64,000 nucleotides of DNA from Senimuribacter intestinalis (GCA_943192975.1 CALPCJ010000016.1:1-64000), one strand, 5' to 3'; numbered from the stretch's first letter, positions 23,665-32,205 are shown. Translations and numbers: made by a program. Notes: generated by a model not told the origin, from the letters alone.

Positions 23665-25497
23665 ACTAAAATATTCTTTTATGTTCTTTGCGATTGTTTC
23701 TGTGATGCCGGGAACCTCTGAAAGCTGTTCCAAGGAGGCTTTTTTGATATTGTCGATGGACTCAAAATGATTCAAAAGCGCATTGCGCCTGGTCGGCCCT
23801 ACACCACTGATATTATCGAGGACAGAGCGAATCGCATTTTTATTTCTCAGACTTCTGTGATAGTCAATCGCGAAACGGTGCACCTCTTCCTGAATAGTTC
23901 CTGCATATTTAAACAGAATAGGTCTTTCCCGAAGTTCCATCTCTCTTCCGTCTTCAAAAACAATCGCTCTGGTTCTGTGGCTGTCATCTTTTGCCATACC
24001 CACCACCGGAATATCAAGCCCCAGCGCAAAGAGTACTTTTCTCGCTGCAGTGACCTGTCCCTGCCCGCCGTCCATAAAAATTGCATCAGGAAGCTTTGCA
24101 AATGCCGGATCTCCTGCTTTCGCTCGCTTAAATCTTCTATAAATCATTTCCTGAAGACTGCCGTAATCATTAGGGCCTTCAATGGTTTTTATCTTAAACC
24201 TTCGGTAATCCCTGCGAATCTGTTTCGTTCCTTCAAAGACCACCATTGCTCCGACAGAATCCACGCCGTTAGTGTTGGAAATATCATAGGACTCAATCCG
24301 ATATGCCTTCTTTTCTTCCGGAATATAGCCTGCCTGCCGCATCACATCTGCTACCTGCTGCCGTACTGCCGTCTGCTTTTCTTCGTTGAGCTTTGCCTTC
24401 TGTGAAAGTGTCTTAGTCATTTCGATACAATCGCTCTGTGCCATTTTCAGAAGTGCCCGCTTCTCCCCTTTCTGCGGCACAAAAATCCGTACTTTTCTGC
24501 CATCCCTGCTCAAAAATTCTTCCAGAAGTTCCTTGTCAGCAGGTTCCTCTTCTACCAATATCTCCGGCGGCACAACAGCCCACTGACTGTAATACTGCTT
24601 GATAAATTCCATTACCATTTCACTTCTCGCATCGTTTTCCCCAGTTTGAATCTGAAAGTTTTCTCTGCCAGAAAGTTTACCGTCACGGACAGTAAACAGT
24701 ACGATAAAAGAATTCTCCTGGTCTTTGACCGGCAGCACCACATCCAGGTCCTTATCATGAACCATGGTAACGCGCTGCGTTTCGGAAATTGCCTCAATAG
24801 ACAAGATATAGTCTCTATATTTGGCGGCTTCTTCAAACTCCAATTTCTCCGAAGCCTCCTGCATTTTCTCCGAAAGACTGCGAAGCAGCGGCTTTTCTTT
24901 TCCGCCGAGAAACTCAAGCACCTTGTCAATCTGCTGCCTATATTCTGCTTGGCTGATCTTTCCTGCGCAGACACCACGACACTGATTGATATGAAAATTC
25001 AAACAAGGTCTGTGACTTGCAGGAAACTCTCTGGCGCTGCATCTTTTCAGCGAGTAAATATTGGAGAGCAGCTCAACGATCTGATTCACTGCACCTGCAT
25101 CACTGTAGGGACCAAAATACTTATTGCCGTCCTTTGCGATGATTCGCGTCTTTACAACTCTGGGGAAATCCTCTGTCGTGGTCACCTTTATATAAGGATA
25201 GGTCTTGTCATCTCGCAACAGCACATTGTATTTGGGCATATACTTCTTGATTAAATTACACTCTAAAATCAGCGCTTCCATCTCCGTACTACAGGTAATG
25301 TATTCAAATTCTGCAATATGAGAAACCAGCGCCCGTACCTTGGGGTTGGTCTTTGCCGCACTCTGAAAGTACTGTCTGACGCGATTTCTCAGAGAAATCG
25401 CCTTTCCAACATAAATAACCTGACCCAGTTTATCCTTATGCATATAAACTCCCGGACAATCCGGGAGCTTTTTTAAATTCTCTTTGATATCAAACAT
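23650..25497 (-). CDS. uvrC: Excinuclease ABC subunit UvrC, C terminus altered by IS insertion
   Basis: UvrC makes both incisions in nucleotide excision repair. 615 residues: GIY-YIG nuclease (PGVYMHKDKLGQVIYVGKA), UVR domain (about 198-233), RNase H-like second nuclease with YDISNTNGVDSVGAMVVF, and C-terminal helix-hairpin-helix (VLDNISGVGPTRRNALL). The last coding bases are the right copy of the IS target repeat; the natural stop after EYFS was lost and translation now runs into the IS, adding VNRN before TGA. The protein should remain functional. It starts one base after the carboxypeptidase stop region, in an operon with it. Confidence 0.97.
   Translation of the reverse strand: MFDIKENLKKLPDCPGVYMHKDKLGQVIYVGKAISLRNRVRQYFQSAAKTNPKVRALVSHIAEFEYITCSTEMEALILECNLIKKYMPKYNVLLRDDKTYPYIKVTTTEDFPRVVKTRIIAKDGNKYFGPYSDAGAVNQIVELLSNIYSLKRCSAREFPASHRPCLNFHINQCRGVCAGKISQAEYRQQIDKVLEFLGGKEKPLLRSLSEKMQEASEKLEFEEAAKYRDYILSIEAISETQRVTMVHDKDLDVVLPVKDQENSFIVLFTVRDGKLSGRENFQIQTGENDARSEMVMEFIKQYYSQWAVVPPEILVEEEPADKELLEEFLSRDGRKVRIFVPQKGEKRALLKMAQSDCIEMTKTLSQKAKLNEEKQTAVRQQVADVMRQAGYIPEEKKAYRIESYDISNTNGVDSVGAMVVFEGTKQIRRDYRRFKIKTIEGPNDYGSLQEMIYRRFKRAKAGDPAFAKLPDAIFMDGGQGQVTAARKVLFALGLDIPVVGMAKDDSHRTRAIVFEDGREMELRERPILFKYAGTIQEEVHRFAIDYHRSLRNKNAIRSVLDNISGVGPTRRNALLNHFESIDNIKKASLEQLSEVPGITETIAKNIKEYFSVNRN
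23665..23694. repeat. 30-bp direct repeat flanking the IS, right copy
   Basis: Identical to 22053-22082; this copy is part of the functional uvrC coding sequence. Confidence 0.85.
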
Positions 25498-25498
25498 G

Positions 25499-26815
25499 TC
25501 AGAACCGCCAATCTCTTTCCTTATGTTCCTGTTCTCTTCGCATTTCCTCTAAAGCGATTTCCATCACCTTCTGCTGGCGCAGTCTTCTCTTGCGACGGCG
25601 TGCCCTAGCTCTTGCCGCAGAAATCCAGACATAAGCTACAGCTGCCACAACGATAAAAATGCCGATTAAAACTGCCGCCAAATTGGAAATACCCAGATAA
25701 GAAGTGAACCAGCCAGTTTCAATATCTTCTTTGATAATTAAGTCGACCTCATTAACAAGTTCATCACCCACATAGATTTCCAGCTTACCTGCAACAGTTC
25801 CAGATTTAACCGGTGCTTCTATATCACTGCGCATAACAGTCTGCGTCGCAACCAATGACTTAGACGCCTCTTTCGGCAAATAAGCATAACCTGTTTCTGC
25901 AGTGTAAGCCTCCACACTGGTCTTTTCTCCGTGTTTGATTCTTACCTTGCCTTTTTCTTTGTCCTTGCCAATAACCTTTACACCCTCTACCTTAGCACAG
26001 GCATAACGAATCAGTTTTTCTACATCATTGGTCCGTTCTTCTGCCGTATCTCCCAGCACTACAATAAAAAGTTCCAGTCCGTCATTCTGGTAGCCCAAAG
26101 CGATACTGCAGTTGTTGGCATCCCAATAGCCTGTCTTTCCACCATAAACGCCTGAATCCTTATCTTTTAAAAAACTGAGATGCGTCTTCAGGTTTCGCTC
26201 CTTGCTCTTATTGGTCTTTTTTACAGTGTAGGAAGTACTTCCTGCCGCCTTTCTGATAACATCGTTAGACAATGCGGTCTTAGTTATCAGCATCATGTCG
26301 TAGGCTGAAGTGTAATGACCTTTTTGTTTCATACCATTTGGATTCCTAAACTGGGTGTTTTCGCAGCCGATGTTTACAGCCGTCTTATTCATCAACTTAA
26401 CAAAATCTTTCATATTTCCAGATACTGCCTCGCCAAGAGCATAAGCAGCATCATTGCCAGACGGCAGCAGTGCGCCATAAATCAAATCCTTTACGGTTAA
26501 AACCTCTCCTGCTTTTAAATTCATGGAAGCCTCTTTTTGGGAAGCCGCCGTGTGAGAAATAGTTACTTCTTTGTCTAAAGGCAAATTCTGCACTGCGAGG
26601 AGCACCGTCATCAACTTGGTTACACTATACGGAGCAATTTTTTTGTTCATATTCTTAGAATAAACAACTTCTCCTGTATTCTGGCAATATACAATAGCGC
26701 CTCCTGCCGTCACATCCGGTTTTTCCACCTGTGCGCCAAAGGCATGCGCTTCTGCAAAAAACAGCAGTATCATGACAATCAGTATAGATAATGTTTTCTT
26801 CAATGCATTACTCAT
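25499..26815 (-). CDS. D-alanyl-D-alanine carboxypeptidase (peptidase S11) with C-terminal membrane anchor
   Basis: 438 residues. An N-terminal signal segment (LSILIVMILLFFAEAHAF) precedes the serine peptidase domain: SxxK as SVTK near residue 66, SxN as PSGNDAA, and KTG in YGGKTGYW. A C-terminal beta domain and a membrane segment (LAAVLIGIFIVVAAVAYVWI) follow, then a strongly basic cytoplasmic tail. It trims the terminal D-Ala of peptidoglycan stem peptides outside the cell. Encoded directly after a related carboxypeptidase and before uvrC. Confidence 0.95.
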   Translation of the reverse strand: MSNALKKTLSILIVMILLFFAEAHAFGAQVEKPDVTAGGAIVYCQNTGEVVYSKNMNKKIAPYSVTKLMTVLLAVQNLPLDKEVTISHTAASQKEASMNLKAGEVLTVKDLIYGALLPSGNDAAYALGEAVSGNMKDFVKLMNKTAVNIGCENTQFRNPNGMKQKGHYTSAYDMMLITKTALSNDVIRKAAGSTSYTVKKTNKSKERNLKTHLSFLKDKDSGVYGGKTGYWDANNCSIALGYQNDGLELFIVVLGDTAEERTNDVEKLIRYACAKVEGVKVIGKDKEKGKVRIKHGEKTSVEAYTAETGYAYLPKEASKSLVATQTVMRSDIEAPVKSGTVAGKLEIYVGDELVNEVDLIIKEDIETGWFTSYLGISNLAAVLIGIFIVVAAVAYVWISAARARARRRKRRLRQQKVMEIALEEMRREQEHKERDWRF

Positions 26816-26821
26816 AGTTTA

Positions 26822-27724
26822 TCAATTCTCTTTCTCAGCCTGCCATGTCAGTTTTTTGTAGCTGTAATTCAAAATTCTATTGGTCGATGTGTATCTTCCG
26901 CCAGTAGTATCTTTCAGCACTACTGCGTAGACCAGTTTTCCTTTCCGCTGACAGGCTGAAACCAGTGACGCATTTTTGCCATCCCAGGTGCCGGTCTTTC
27001 CTGCAAAAACTCCAGACTTCGGGTATTTCTTTCCCGCAACCAAATAATTAGTCGTAGATATGTATCTCGCTTTATGTTTATTGGTTTTCGACATTTTATA
27101 CATTTCCGTGCTGCATGCTGTTCTAATTAAATCTACCTCCATGGCAGCCTTTGCAATCTTTGCCATATCATATGCGGAAGCGTAGTGATCTTTTGCTTTC
27201 CATCCATGGGGGTTTGAAAAGTGACTGTCCACACAGCCCAGTTCCTTTGCCTTCTGATTCATAAGCACTGCAAACTTAGCCTTAGATCCAGATACACCAT
27301 GAGCCAGTGCCACAGCCGCATCATTGCCCGATGGCAAAAGAGCCGCATAAATCAAGTCTTTGACTTTTACCTTTTCTCCGGCCTTTAAATAGGCTGTCGA
27401 GCCGCCGGTGTTTGCCGCCCATTTTGTTACGGTCACCGTATCCTTCGGCGATAAATGCTCCAGTGCCACCATACAGGTCAAAAGTTTGGTGGTGCTCAAG
27501 GGGTCCCGTCTGATGTGAGGATTTTTAGAATAAATAGTAGTGCCAGTTTCTCCGTCAATGACAATGCCGCTCTTTGCGCTGATCTCGGGTCTTTCCGGTT
27601 TTTCCGCGGCGTAAACAGCACTGCCTGTACCTACCGCTGTAAAAAGCAAAGAAAAAGAAAGCAGCACCGCCGCCGCCTTTCGTGCCTTATTTCTCCATAA
27701 GTGATTTTTTTGAGTCTCCATCAT
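26822..27724 (-). CDS. D-alanyl-D-alanine carboxypeptidase (peptidase S11), short form
   Basis: 300 residues with a signal peptide (AAAVLLSFSLLFTAVGTG, cleaved around AVYAAE), then SxxK as STTK, SxN as PSGNDAAVALA, and KTG as FAGKTGTW. It lacks the C-terminal beta domain and anchor of the next gene product, so it may be soluble. Two adjacent S11 genes in an uvrC operon suggests a duplicated cell-wall-trimming function. Ribosome site GGTGGG before ATGATG. Confidence 0.93.
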   Translation of the reverse strand: MMETQKNHLWRNKARKAAAVLLSFSLLFTAVGTGSAVYAAEKPERPEISAKSGIVIDGETGTTIYSKNPHIRRDPLSTTKLLTCMVALEHLSPKDTVTVTKWAANTGGSTAYLKAGEKVKVKDLIYAALLPSGNDAAVALAHGVSGSKAKFAVLMNQKAKELGCVDSHFSNPHGWKAKDHYASAYDMAKIAKAAMEVDLIRTACSTEMYKMSKTNKHKARYISTTNYLVAGKKYPKSGVFAGKTGTWDGKNASLVSACQRKGKLVYAVVLKDTTGGRYTSTNRILNYSYKKLTWQAEKEN

Positions 27725-27810
27725 ATACCCACCTTATTAAAATCTTTATCTCTAAATTTATTCTAACATGAATCCATGCGTTTTTGAATAGCGAACTTGC
27801 CTTTCTCTAT

Positions 27811-27845
27811 AAAAAAATCAGCGACAGGAATTTCCCACCGCTGAC
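27811..27845 (-). terminator. Terminator after the phosphoglycerate mutase-like gene
   Basis: Stem TCAGCG (27818-27823) and CGCTGA (27840-27845) with extra pairing inside (GGAA/TTCC), followed on the minus strand by seven T. Confidence 0.7.
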
Positions 27846-27861
27846 TGCTTCGATAGAATTT

Positions 27862-29076
27862 TTAATTTTTAAAGAAATAATCCGCAAGCTCAAATCCGTT
27901 TTCAAAATAAGTACCTGCTGCGATGCCTGCCTTTTCGTTAAACTGACGACTGCTGTCTTCCGTTTTTTCATTTCTGCTGTCGTAAATTACGTATGGCACC
28001 GGCGTAGATGAATGGGTTCTGATTGCAAGAGGCGTTCTATGGTCAGGAACCTCCAGTACTTTGAAATCCTCACCATCAGCACGAAGAGCCGCCACAATCG
28101 GCTTCAGCACTTTACTATCGATGTCGGAAAGACACTGAATTTTTCCTTCCATATCCCCCTGGTGTCCGCATTCATCAGGACCTTCCAGATGGACATAGAC
28201 AAAATCCTTGCCGTCTCTAAATTCTCTGATAGCGGCTTCTGCCTTTCCAGCGAAGTTAGTGTGGAGCGTTCCAGTCGCCCCCGCTACATCAACAGAGTCA
28301 AGACCTGCACAGATTGCAATGCCTTTAATCAAATCTACTGCGCTGATAGCAGTCCCTGTAATCTGATATTTATCGTAGAAAGAAGAGAGCTGCGGTTTCT
28401 TGCCCTGACCCCAAATCCACAAAGAGTTAGCCGGGTTCAGTCCTTTTTCGATGCGTGCCTTGTTGACTGGATGATCCTTTAATATCTCGTAGCTTTTTCT
28501 CATCATCTCTGTCAAAAACTCGCTGCCTACACCTTTCGGCAGATAATCTCCTACCTTCTGATCCAGCACATCATGAGGAGGTGTCAGATCAAAGCCAGTT
28601 TCACCGTTATGTACAATCAGACAGTGCCGATAGCTGGTTCCGGTATAAAACAGTTTTTCATCATCAGCAAAAGCCTCATTTACCGCCTGAATCAACTGAT
28701 CTGCTTCTGCTGTAGTGATATCGCCCGAGCTGTGATCTTTGATGATTAAATCCTCATAAGCGCCTTCGCCGGAAAGCGTAATGATATTCGCTCTGTATGC
28801 TACATCAGTATCAGACATCTCAATACCGATGCTGGCAGCTTCTAGTGGTGAGCGACCGGTCAAATAGACCGTAGGATCATAACCCATTACCGCAAGATTG
28901 GCGGCATCGCTACCTGGTGCAATACCGGGTGGCACGGTTCTTACCATGCCGATTTCTCCCTTTGCCGCAAGTCCGTCGATAAAAGGCATATTGGCAACTT
29001 CCAGCGGCGTCTTTCCGCCCAGTTGCTCAATATTTTCATCGCCTGCCCCATCGGGAACCAAAATTAAATATTTCAT
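27862..29076 (-). CDS. apgM: Archaeal-type cofactor-independent phosphoglycerate mutase / proposed homoserine kinase
   Basis: 404 residues of the alkaline-phosphatase-like superfamily. The start MKYLILVPDGAGDE provides the first metal site, followed by PPGIAPGSDAANLAVMGYDP and GRSPLEAASIGIE, hallmarks of the ApgM/proposed homoserine kinase family (TIGR02535-like); the end has VPDHRTPLAIRTHSSTP with the final metal ligands. It could be a 3-phosphoglycerate/2-phosphoglycerate mutase or the alternative homoserine kinase. Being next to serC and serA, which use 3-phosphoglycerate, fits either. The chosen ATG has AAAGGAG; the frame opens 31 codons earlier inside a mobile element end, which would be an artefact. 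Confidence 0.8.
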   Translation of the reverse strand: MKYLILVPDGAGDENIEQLGGKTPLEVANMPFIDGLAAKGEIGMVRTVPPGIAPGSDAANLAVMGYDPTVYLTGRSPLEAASIGIEMSDTDVAYRANIITLSGEGAYEDLIIKDHSSGDITTAEADQLIQAVNEAFADDEKLFYTGTSYRHCLIVHNGETGFDLTPPHDVLDQKVGDYLPKGVGSEFLTEMMRKSYEILKDHPVNKARIEKGLNPANSLWIWGQGKKPQLSSFYDKYQITGTAISAVDLIKGIAICAGLDSVDVAGATGTLHTNFAGKAEAAIREFRDGKDFVYVHLEGPDECGHQGDMEGKIQCLSDIDSKVLKPIVAALRADGEDFKVLEVPDHRTPLAIRTHSSTPVPYVIYDSRNEKTEDSSRQFNEKAGIAAGTYFENGFELADYFFKN

Positions 29077-29102
29077 CGATTTACTCCTTTTATTTTTAAC
29101 GC

Positions 29103-29430
29103 AAAAGACTGTCTCAAAATAGAAACGATACTTGCACCATTTTACCCGAAAACGAGAACAATGGTGCACAAAAACCTATAATTACTGCTAATTCGCTTTC
29201 ATCTGGAAACTGTAAACATCAAATCCGGAATCGAATTCTCCATAATATTCCATTTCAATCCAGAATTATGGTTCATTTTAAAGCCCATTCAAGAAAATCC
29301 GCACCATAAGCCTCTATTTCACCATAAATGATGCAGAATGTCGGTTTTACATTCTAAAAAATGCACCATTTTCGGTATTTTTAAGGAAAATGGTGCAAAA
29401 GAAGCAAAACTAATTTTGAAACAGTTCCTT
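29103..29430. mobile_element. 328-bp MITE-like element carrying three 34-bp palindromes
   Basis: Ends are imperfect inverted repeats built on ACTGTCTCAAAAT (29108-29120) and its complement with one C/T change (29412-29424 region, inside 29410-29430). Between them lie three 34-bp palindromes with GCACCAT...ATGGTGC ends: 29134-29167, 29301-29334 (one mismatch) and 29363-29396. No gene. It fills the whole gap between serC and the phosphoglycerate mutase-like gene. The palindrome nearest serC, read leftward, is followed by ATTTTTT and can act as its terminator. Confidence 0.7.
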
Positions 29431-29439
29431 CTGCATACT

Positions 29440-30531
29440 TTATTTGTTTTCTTCTTCGAACTTCTTCATAAATGCGATGAGCTTATCAACGCCTTCCATC
29501 GGCATCGCATTATAAATGCTGGCTCTCATACCGCCTACAGTTCTGTGACCGTTCAGGTTTACCATGCCTTCTTCCTTGGCCTGCGCAACAAACTTCTTAT
29601 CCAGTTCTGCATCACCTGTTACAAATACCACGTTCATCAGGGAGCGGTCTTCCTTCGCTACAGGACCTTTGAACAAGGCGCTACTGTCGATATAGTTATA
29701 AAGCTTCTCTGCTTTGGCAACATCCGCCGCGTGCATTGCCGGCACTCCGCCCATCTCTTTGATTAGCTTGAATACTTCACCAGCAATATAAATCGGGAAG
29801 CATGGCGGTGTATTATACATGGAATCCTTATCCGCATGAATCTTGTAGTCCAAATAAGTCGGTACTTTCTCATCTGCAAATCCCAGCAGGTCTTCTCTGA
29901 TGATAACGATAGTTACACCTGCAGGCGCTACGTTCTTCTGTGCGCCGGCAAAGATCAGTCCAAACTTGCTGACATCAATTTCTTCGCTCAAAATACAGCT
30001 GGACATATCGGCTACCAGCGGAATATCGCCTGTATCAGGCACCTCATTAAAGTGCGTTCCGTAGATAGTATTGTTGTAGCAGACATAGACATAATCTGCA
30101 TCCGGTCTGATATCTTCTTTTGAGAATTTCGGAATATATGTATAAGTATCTTCTTCTGAACTTGCAATTACGCGGATATCCCCATATTTACAAGCTTCCT
30201 GGTAAGCTTTCTTTGCCCAGGATCCTGTTACTACGTAGTCAGCCTTTTTAGAGGCTCTAAGCAGGTTTAATGGCACCATTGCAAATTGAAGAGTTCCTCC
30301 ACCTTGTAAAAACATAACTTTGTAGTTATCAGGGATGTTCATGATTTCTCTTAAGTTAGCTTCTGCATCTTCGATGATCTTTCCAAACTCTTTTGAACGG
30401 TGACTCATTTCCATTACTGACTGGCCGCAACCTTTATAATCAGCCAAGTTAGCTGCTGCATCCTCGATGACAGAAAGTGGTAACATCGATGGACCAGCGG
30501 AAAAGTTAAATACACGATTTGGTTTTGTCAT
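29440..30531 (-). CDS. serC: Phosphoserine aminotransferase SerC
   Basis: PLP enzyme converting 3-phosphohydroxypyruvate and glutamate to phosphoserine. 363 residues; conserved start NRVFNFSAGPSMLP, PLP lysine in FAGAQKNVAPAG, and the C-terminal MNLNGHRTVGGMRASIYNA motif. GGAGG lies eight bases before the ATG at 30531; an ATG five codons earlier overlaps that site. Divergent from serA through a symmetric promoter region (30621-30667). Confidence 0.97.
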   Translation of the reverse strand: MTKPNRVFNFSAGPSMLPLSVIEDAAANLADYKGCGQSVMEMSHRSKEFGKIIEDAEANLREIMNIPDNYKVMFLQGGGTLQFAMVPLNLLRASKKADYVVTGSWAKKAYQEACKYGDIRVIASSEEDTYTYIPKFSKEDIRPDADYVYVCYNNTIYGTHFNEVPDTGDIPLVADMSSCILSEEIDVSKFGLIFAGAQKNVAPAGVTIVIIREDLLGFADEKVPTYLDYKIHADKDSMYNTPPCFPIYIAGEVFKLIKEMGGVPAMHAADVAKAEKLYNYIDSSALFKGPVAKEDRSLMNVVFVTGDAELDKKFVAQAKEEGMVNLNGHRTVGGMRASIYNAMPMEGVDKLIAFMKKFEEENK

Positions 30532-30620
30532 TTCGTCGCCCTCCATTAGTTTTTTGAATTTATCTTACGCAGCCAAAAGCAAAATTTGCACTTAGCCCAC
30601 ATAAGAACGAATATTTTCTT

Positions 30621-30649
30621 ATTATAACACTTTAATCCTTGAAAGTAAA
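30621..30649 (-). promoter_or_regulatory. Promoter of serC
   Basis: Minus strand TTTACT (30644-30649), 17-base spacer, TATAAT (30621-30626). Its -35 touches the -35 of serA. Confidence 0.7.
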
Positions 30650-30666
30650 GCGGTAAGGTGTTATAA
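30622..30666. promoter_or_regulatory. 9-bp inverted repeat spanning the serC/serA promoters
   Basis: TTATAACAC (30622-30630) and GTGTTATAA (30658-30666) are exactly inverted and centred between the two promoters, covering both -10 boxes. A shared operator for co-regulation of serine synthesis is likely; this is inference. Confidence 0.45.
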
Positions 30667-30667
30667 T
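30639..30667 (+). promoter_or_regulatory. Promoter of serA
   Basis: TTGAAA (30639-30644), 17-base spacer, perfect TATAAT (30662-30667), about 39 bases before serA. Confidence 0.75.
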
Positions 30668-30705
30668 TTTTCTAAATTAGAAAATACATTAGGAGGTACT
30701 TTTAC

Positions 30706-31839
30706 ATGTACAAAATTGGAACCTTAAATAAAATATCCCCCGTGGGACTTGCCCACCTTTCTGATAAATATACAGTCTCTGACGATATTTCTGAGGCAAA
30801 CGGTATTCTGGTAAGAAGTCAGGACATGCACGAGATGCAGCTGCCTGAAAGTCTTTTATCCATTGCAAGAGCAGGTGCGGGTGTCAATAACATTCCCCTT
30901 GATAAATGCGCTGACGCAGGTATCGTTGTCTTCAACACGCCAGGTGCTAATGCCAACGCTGTAAAAGAACTGGTGCTAGGCGGATTGTTCCTTGCTGCCA
31001 GAAATATTCCTGCAGGCATCGCATGGGCGGGGACCCTGACCGAAAATGTAGGTAAAGCAGTTGAAAAAGGAAAGAGTCAGTTTGCAGGAACTGAAATAAA
31101 GGGAAAAACTCTCGGAGTTGTAGGTCTTGGCGCTATCGGCGTGCTGGTTGCTAACGCCGCCGCTGATTTAGGCATGAAAGTAATTGGCTACGACCCATAT
31201 TTCAGCGTGAAAGCAGCGCACAATTTGTGCTCCTGCATAGAAGTTAAAGAAGATGTCAAAGATCTACTCCCTCTGTGTGATTACATATCCATCCATGTTC
31301 CTGCTATGGATTCTACAAAAGGCATGTTCAACAGCGAACTGTTCGCACTGATGAAGGACGGTGCAATCCTGCTCAACTTCTCCAGAGATAAGCTAGTAAA
31401 CGAAGCTAACCTGCTGACTGCTTTAGAAGCAGGAAAGCTCGGCAAATATGTGACCGACTTCCCAACAGACGGTGTACTGAACAAGGAAAATATTATCTGT
31501 CTGCCTCACCTTGGCGCATCTACTGCTGAAGCAGAAGACAACTGTGCAACCATGGCGGTAGAACAGACCATGGATTATATCGAAAATGGAAATATTGTAA
31601 ACTCAGTAAACTTCCCTGCTGTAAACTTAGGTGCAAAAGCGTGTGCTTGCAGAGTTGCCATTGCAACCAAGGGCGTTGAAAATCCGCTGAAGCTGGCCTC
31701 TGATTTACTTGCAAACTATAAAGTTACTGCAATTTCCGGCAATGTTCGCGGCGCATACGGCTACGTACTGGCTAATGTAGCCGAAGCTGTTGCAAATGTT
31801 CCTTCTGCTGAAGGGGTAATCAAAATCAGAGTTATCTAA
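30706..31839 (+). CDS. serA: D-3-phosphoglycerate dehydrogenase
   Basis: Oxidises 3-phosphoglycerate to 3-phosphohydroxypyruvate, the first step of serine synthesis. 377 residues: substrate domain, then NAD-binding GVVGLGAIGVLVANAA, the catalytic Arg region FSRDKLVNEANL, and His in CLPHLGASTAEAEDN. The C terminus is a short ACT-like tail (VRGAYGYVLANVAEAVANV) rather than the long allosteric domains of E. coli enzymes, common in Clostridia. AGGAGG ribosome site. Divergent from its pathway partner serC. Confidence 0.95.
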   Translation: MYKIGTLNKISPVGLAHLSDKYTVSDDISEANGILVRSQDMHEMQLPESLLSIARAGAGVNNIPLDKCADAGIVVFNTPGANANAVKELVLGGLFLAARNIPAGIAWAGTLTENVGKAVEKGKSQFAGTEIKGKTLGVVGLGAIGVLVANAAADLGMKVIGYDPYFSVKAAHNLCSCIEVKEDVKDLLPLCDYISIHVPAMDSTKGMFNSELFALMKDGAILLNFSRDKLVNEANLLTALEAGKLGKYVTDFPTDGVLNKENIICLPHLGASTAEAEDNCATMAVEQTMDYIENGNIVNSVNFPAVNLGAKACACRVAIATKGVENPLKLASDLLANYKVTAISGNVRGAYGYVLANVAEAVANVPSAEGVIKIRVI

Positions 31840-31869
31840 TTCGCAAAATTCATTATGAAGATATACTTC

Positions 31870-31897
31870 AGCCCGGTCATCAGACCGGGCTATTTTA
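31870..31897 (+). terminator. Terminator after serA
   Basis: 9-bp stem AGCCCGGTC (31870-31878) and GACCGGGCT (31883-31891) with a 4-base loop, then ATTTTAT. Confidence 0.85.
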
Positions 31898-31911
31898 TAA
31901 GGAGGATTATT

Positions 31912-32096
31912 TTGAGTAAGAAAAATAGAATATTCAGCATCATCCAAGTTGGAAACAAAGATGATATGCCAAGCCGCGTCTATGACATCTCTCTGGTCAG
32001 TGCTGTCATTGCCAATGTCTTTTAGCAATCTTTGAAACCTTTCCCCAGGCAGATCCATACCTGCCCTTCTTAAATATTTTGAAGGAATTACAGTGA
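31912..32096 (+). pseudogene. Remnant of a voltage-gated ion channel gene
   Basis: TTG start at 31912 with AAGGAGG upstream opens 37 codons ending VYDISLVSAVIANVF and a TAG at 32023. Skipping two bases restores the frame at 32025: AIFETFPQADPYLPFLNILKELQ, then TGA at 32094. The joined sequence NVF-AIFETF resembles the first transmembrane segment and following loop of bacterial ion-transport (potassium channel) proteins, whose N terminus typically reads RIFxIIQIGNxxDxxSR. Only about 60 residues survive; no pore region is present. The opposite strand also opens here but I consider it a shadow. Confidence 0.55.
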
Positions 32097-32120
32097 TTTT
32101 TTTCACGGCGGAGAAAAATT

Positions 32121-32131
32121 GTAAAGTTTAC
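32121..32131. promoter_or_regulatory. Possible operator half-site pair near -35
   Basis: GTAAAGTTTAC (32121-32131) is an 11-bp palindrome whose GTAAA/TTTAC arms match the larger palindrome at 32164-32181. It abuts the -35 box. Confidence 0.4.
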
Positions 32132-32160
32132 TTGACATATCCTTCTCAATATCGTATACT
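32132..32160 (+). promoter_or_regulatory. Promoter of the XRE/membrane protein pair
   Basis: TTGACA (32132-32137), 17-base spacer, TATACT (32155-32160). Confidence 0.75.
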
Positions 32161-32163
32161 CTA

Positions 32164-32181
32164 TGTAAAGCTAGCTTTACA
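32164..32181. promoter_or_regulatory. 18-bp perfect palindrome, probable XRE operator
   Basis: TGTAAAGCTAGCTTTACA overlaps the transcription start region, four bases after the -10 box and 25 bases before the XRE start. Together with the GTAAAGTTTAC upstream of the promoter it suggests negative autoregulation. Confidence 0.6.
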
Positions 32182-32205
32182 TGCGGATTCAAAAGGAGTT
32201 ACTAT

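Noticed and set aside
30547..30705. T-box or riboswitch between serC and serA
   Set aside because: Only about 40 bases of leader follow the serA start site; no T-box sequence or terminator is present.
31705..32106. 133-codon frame on the minus strand over serA's end
   Set aside because: It crosses the serA terminator and is antisense to serA; the + strand shows the ion-channel remnant instead.
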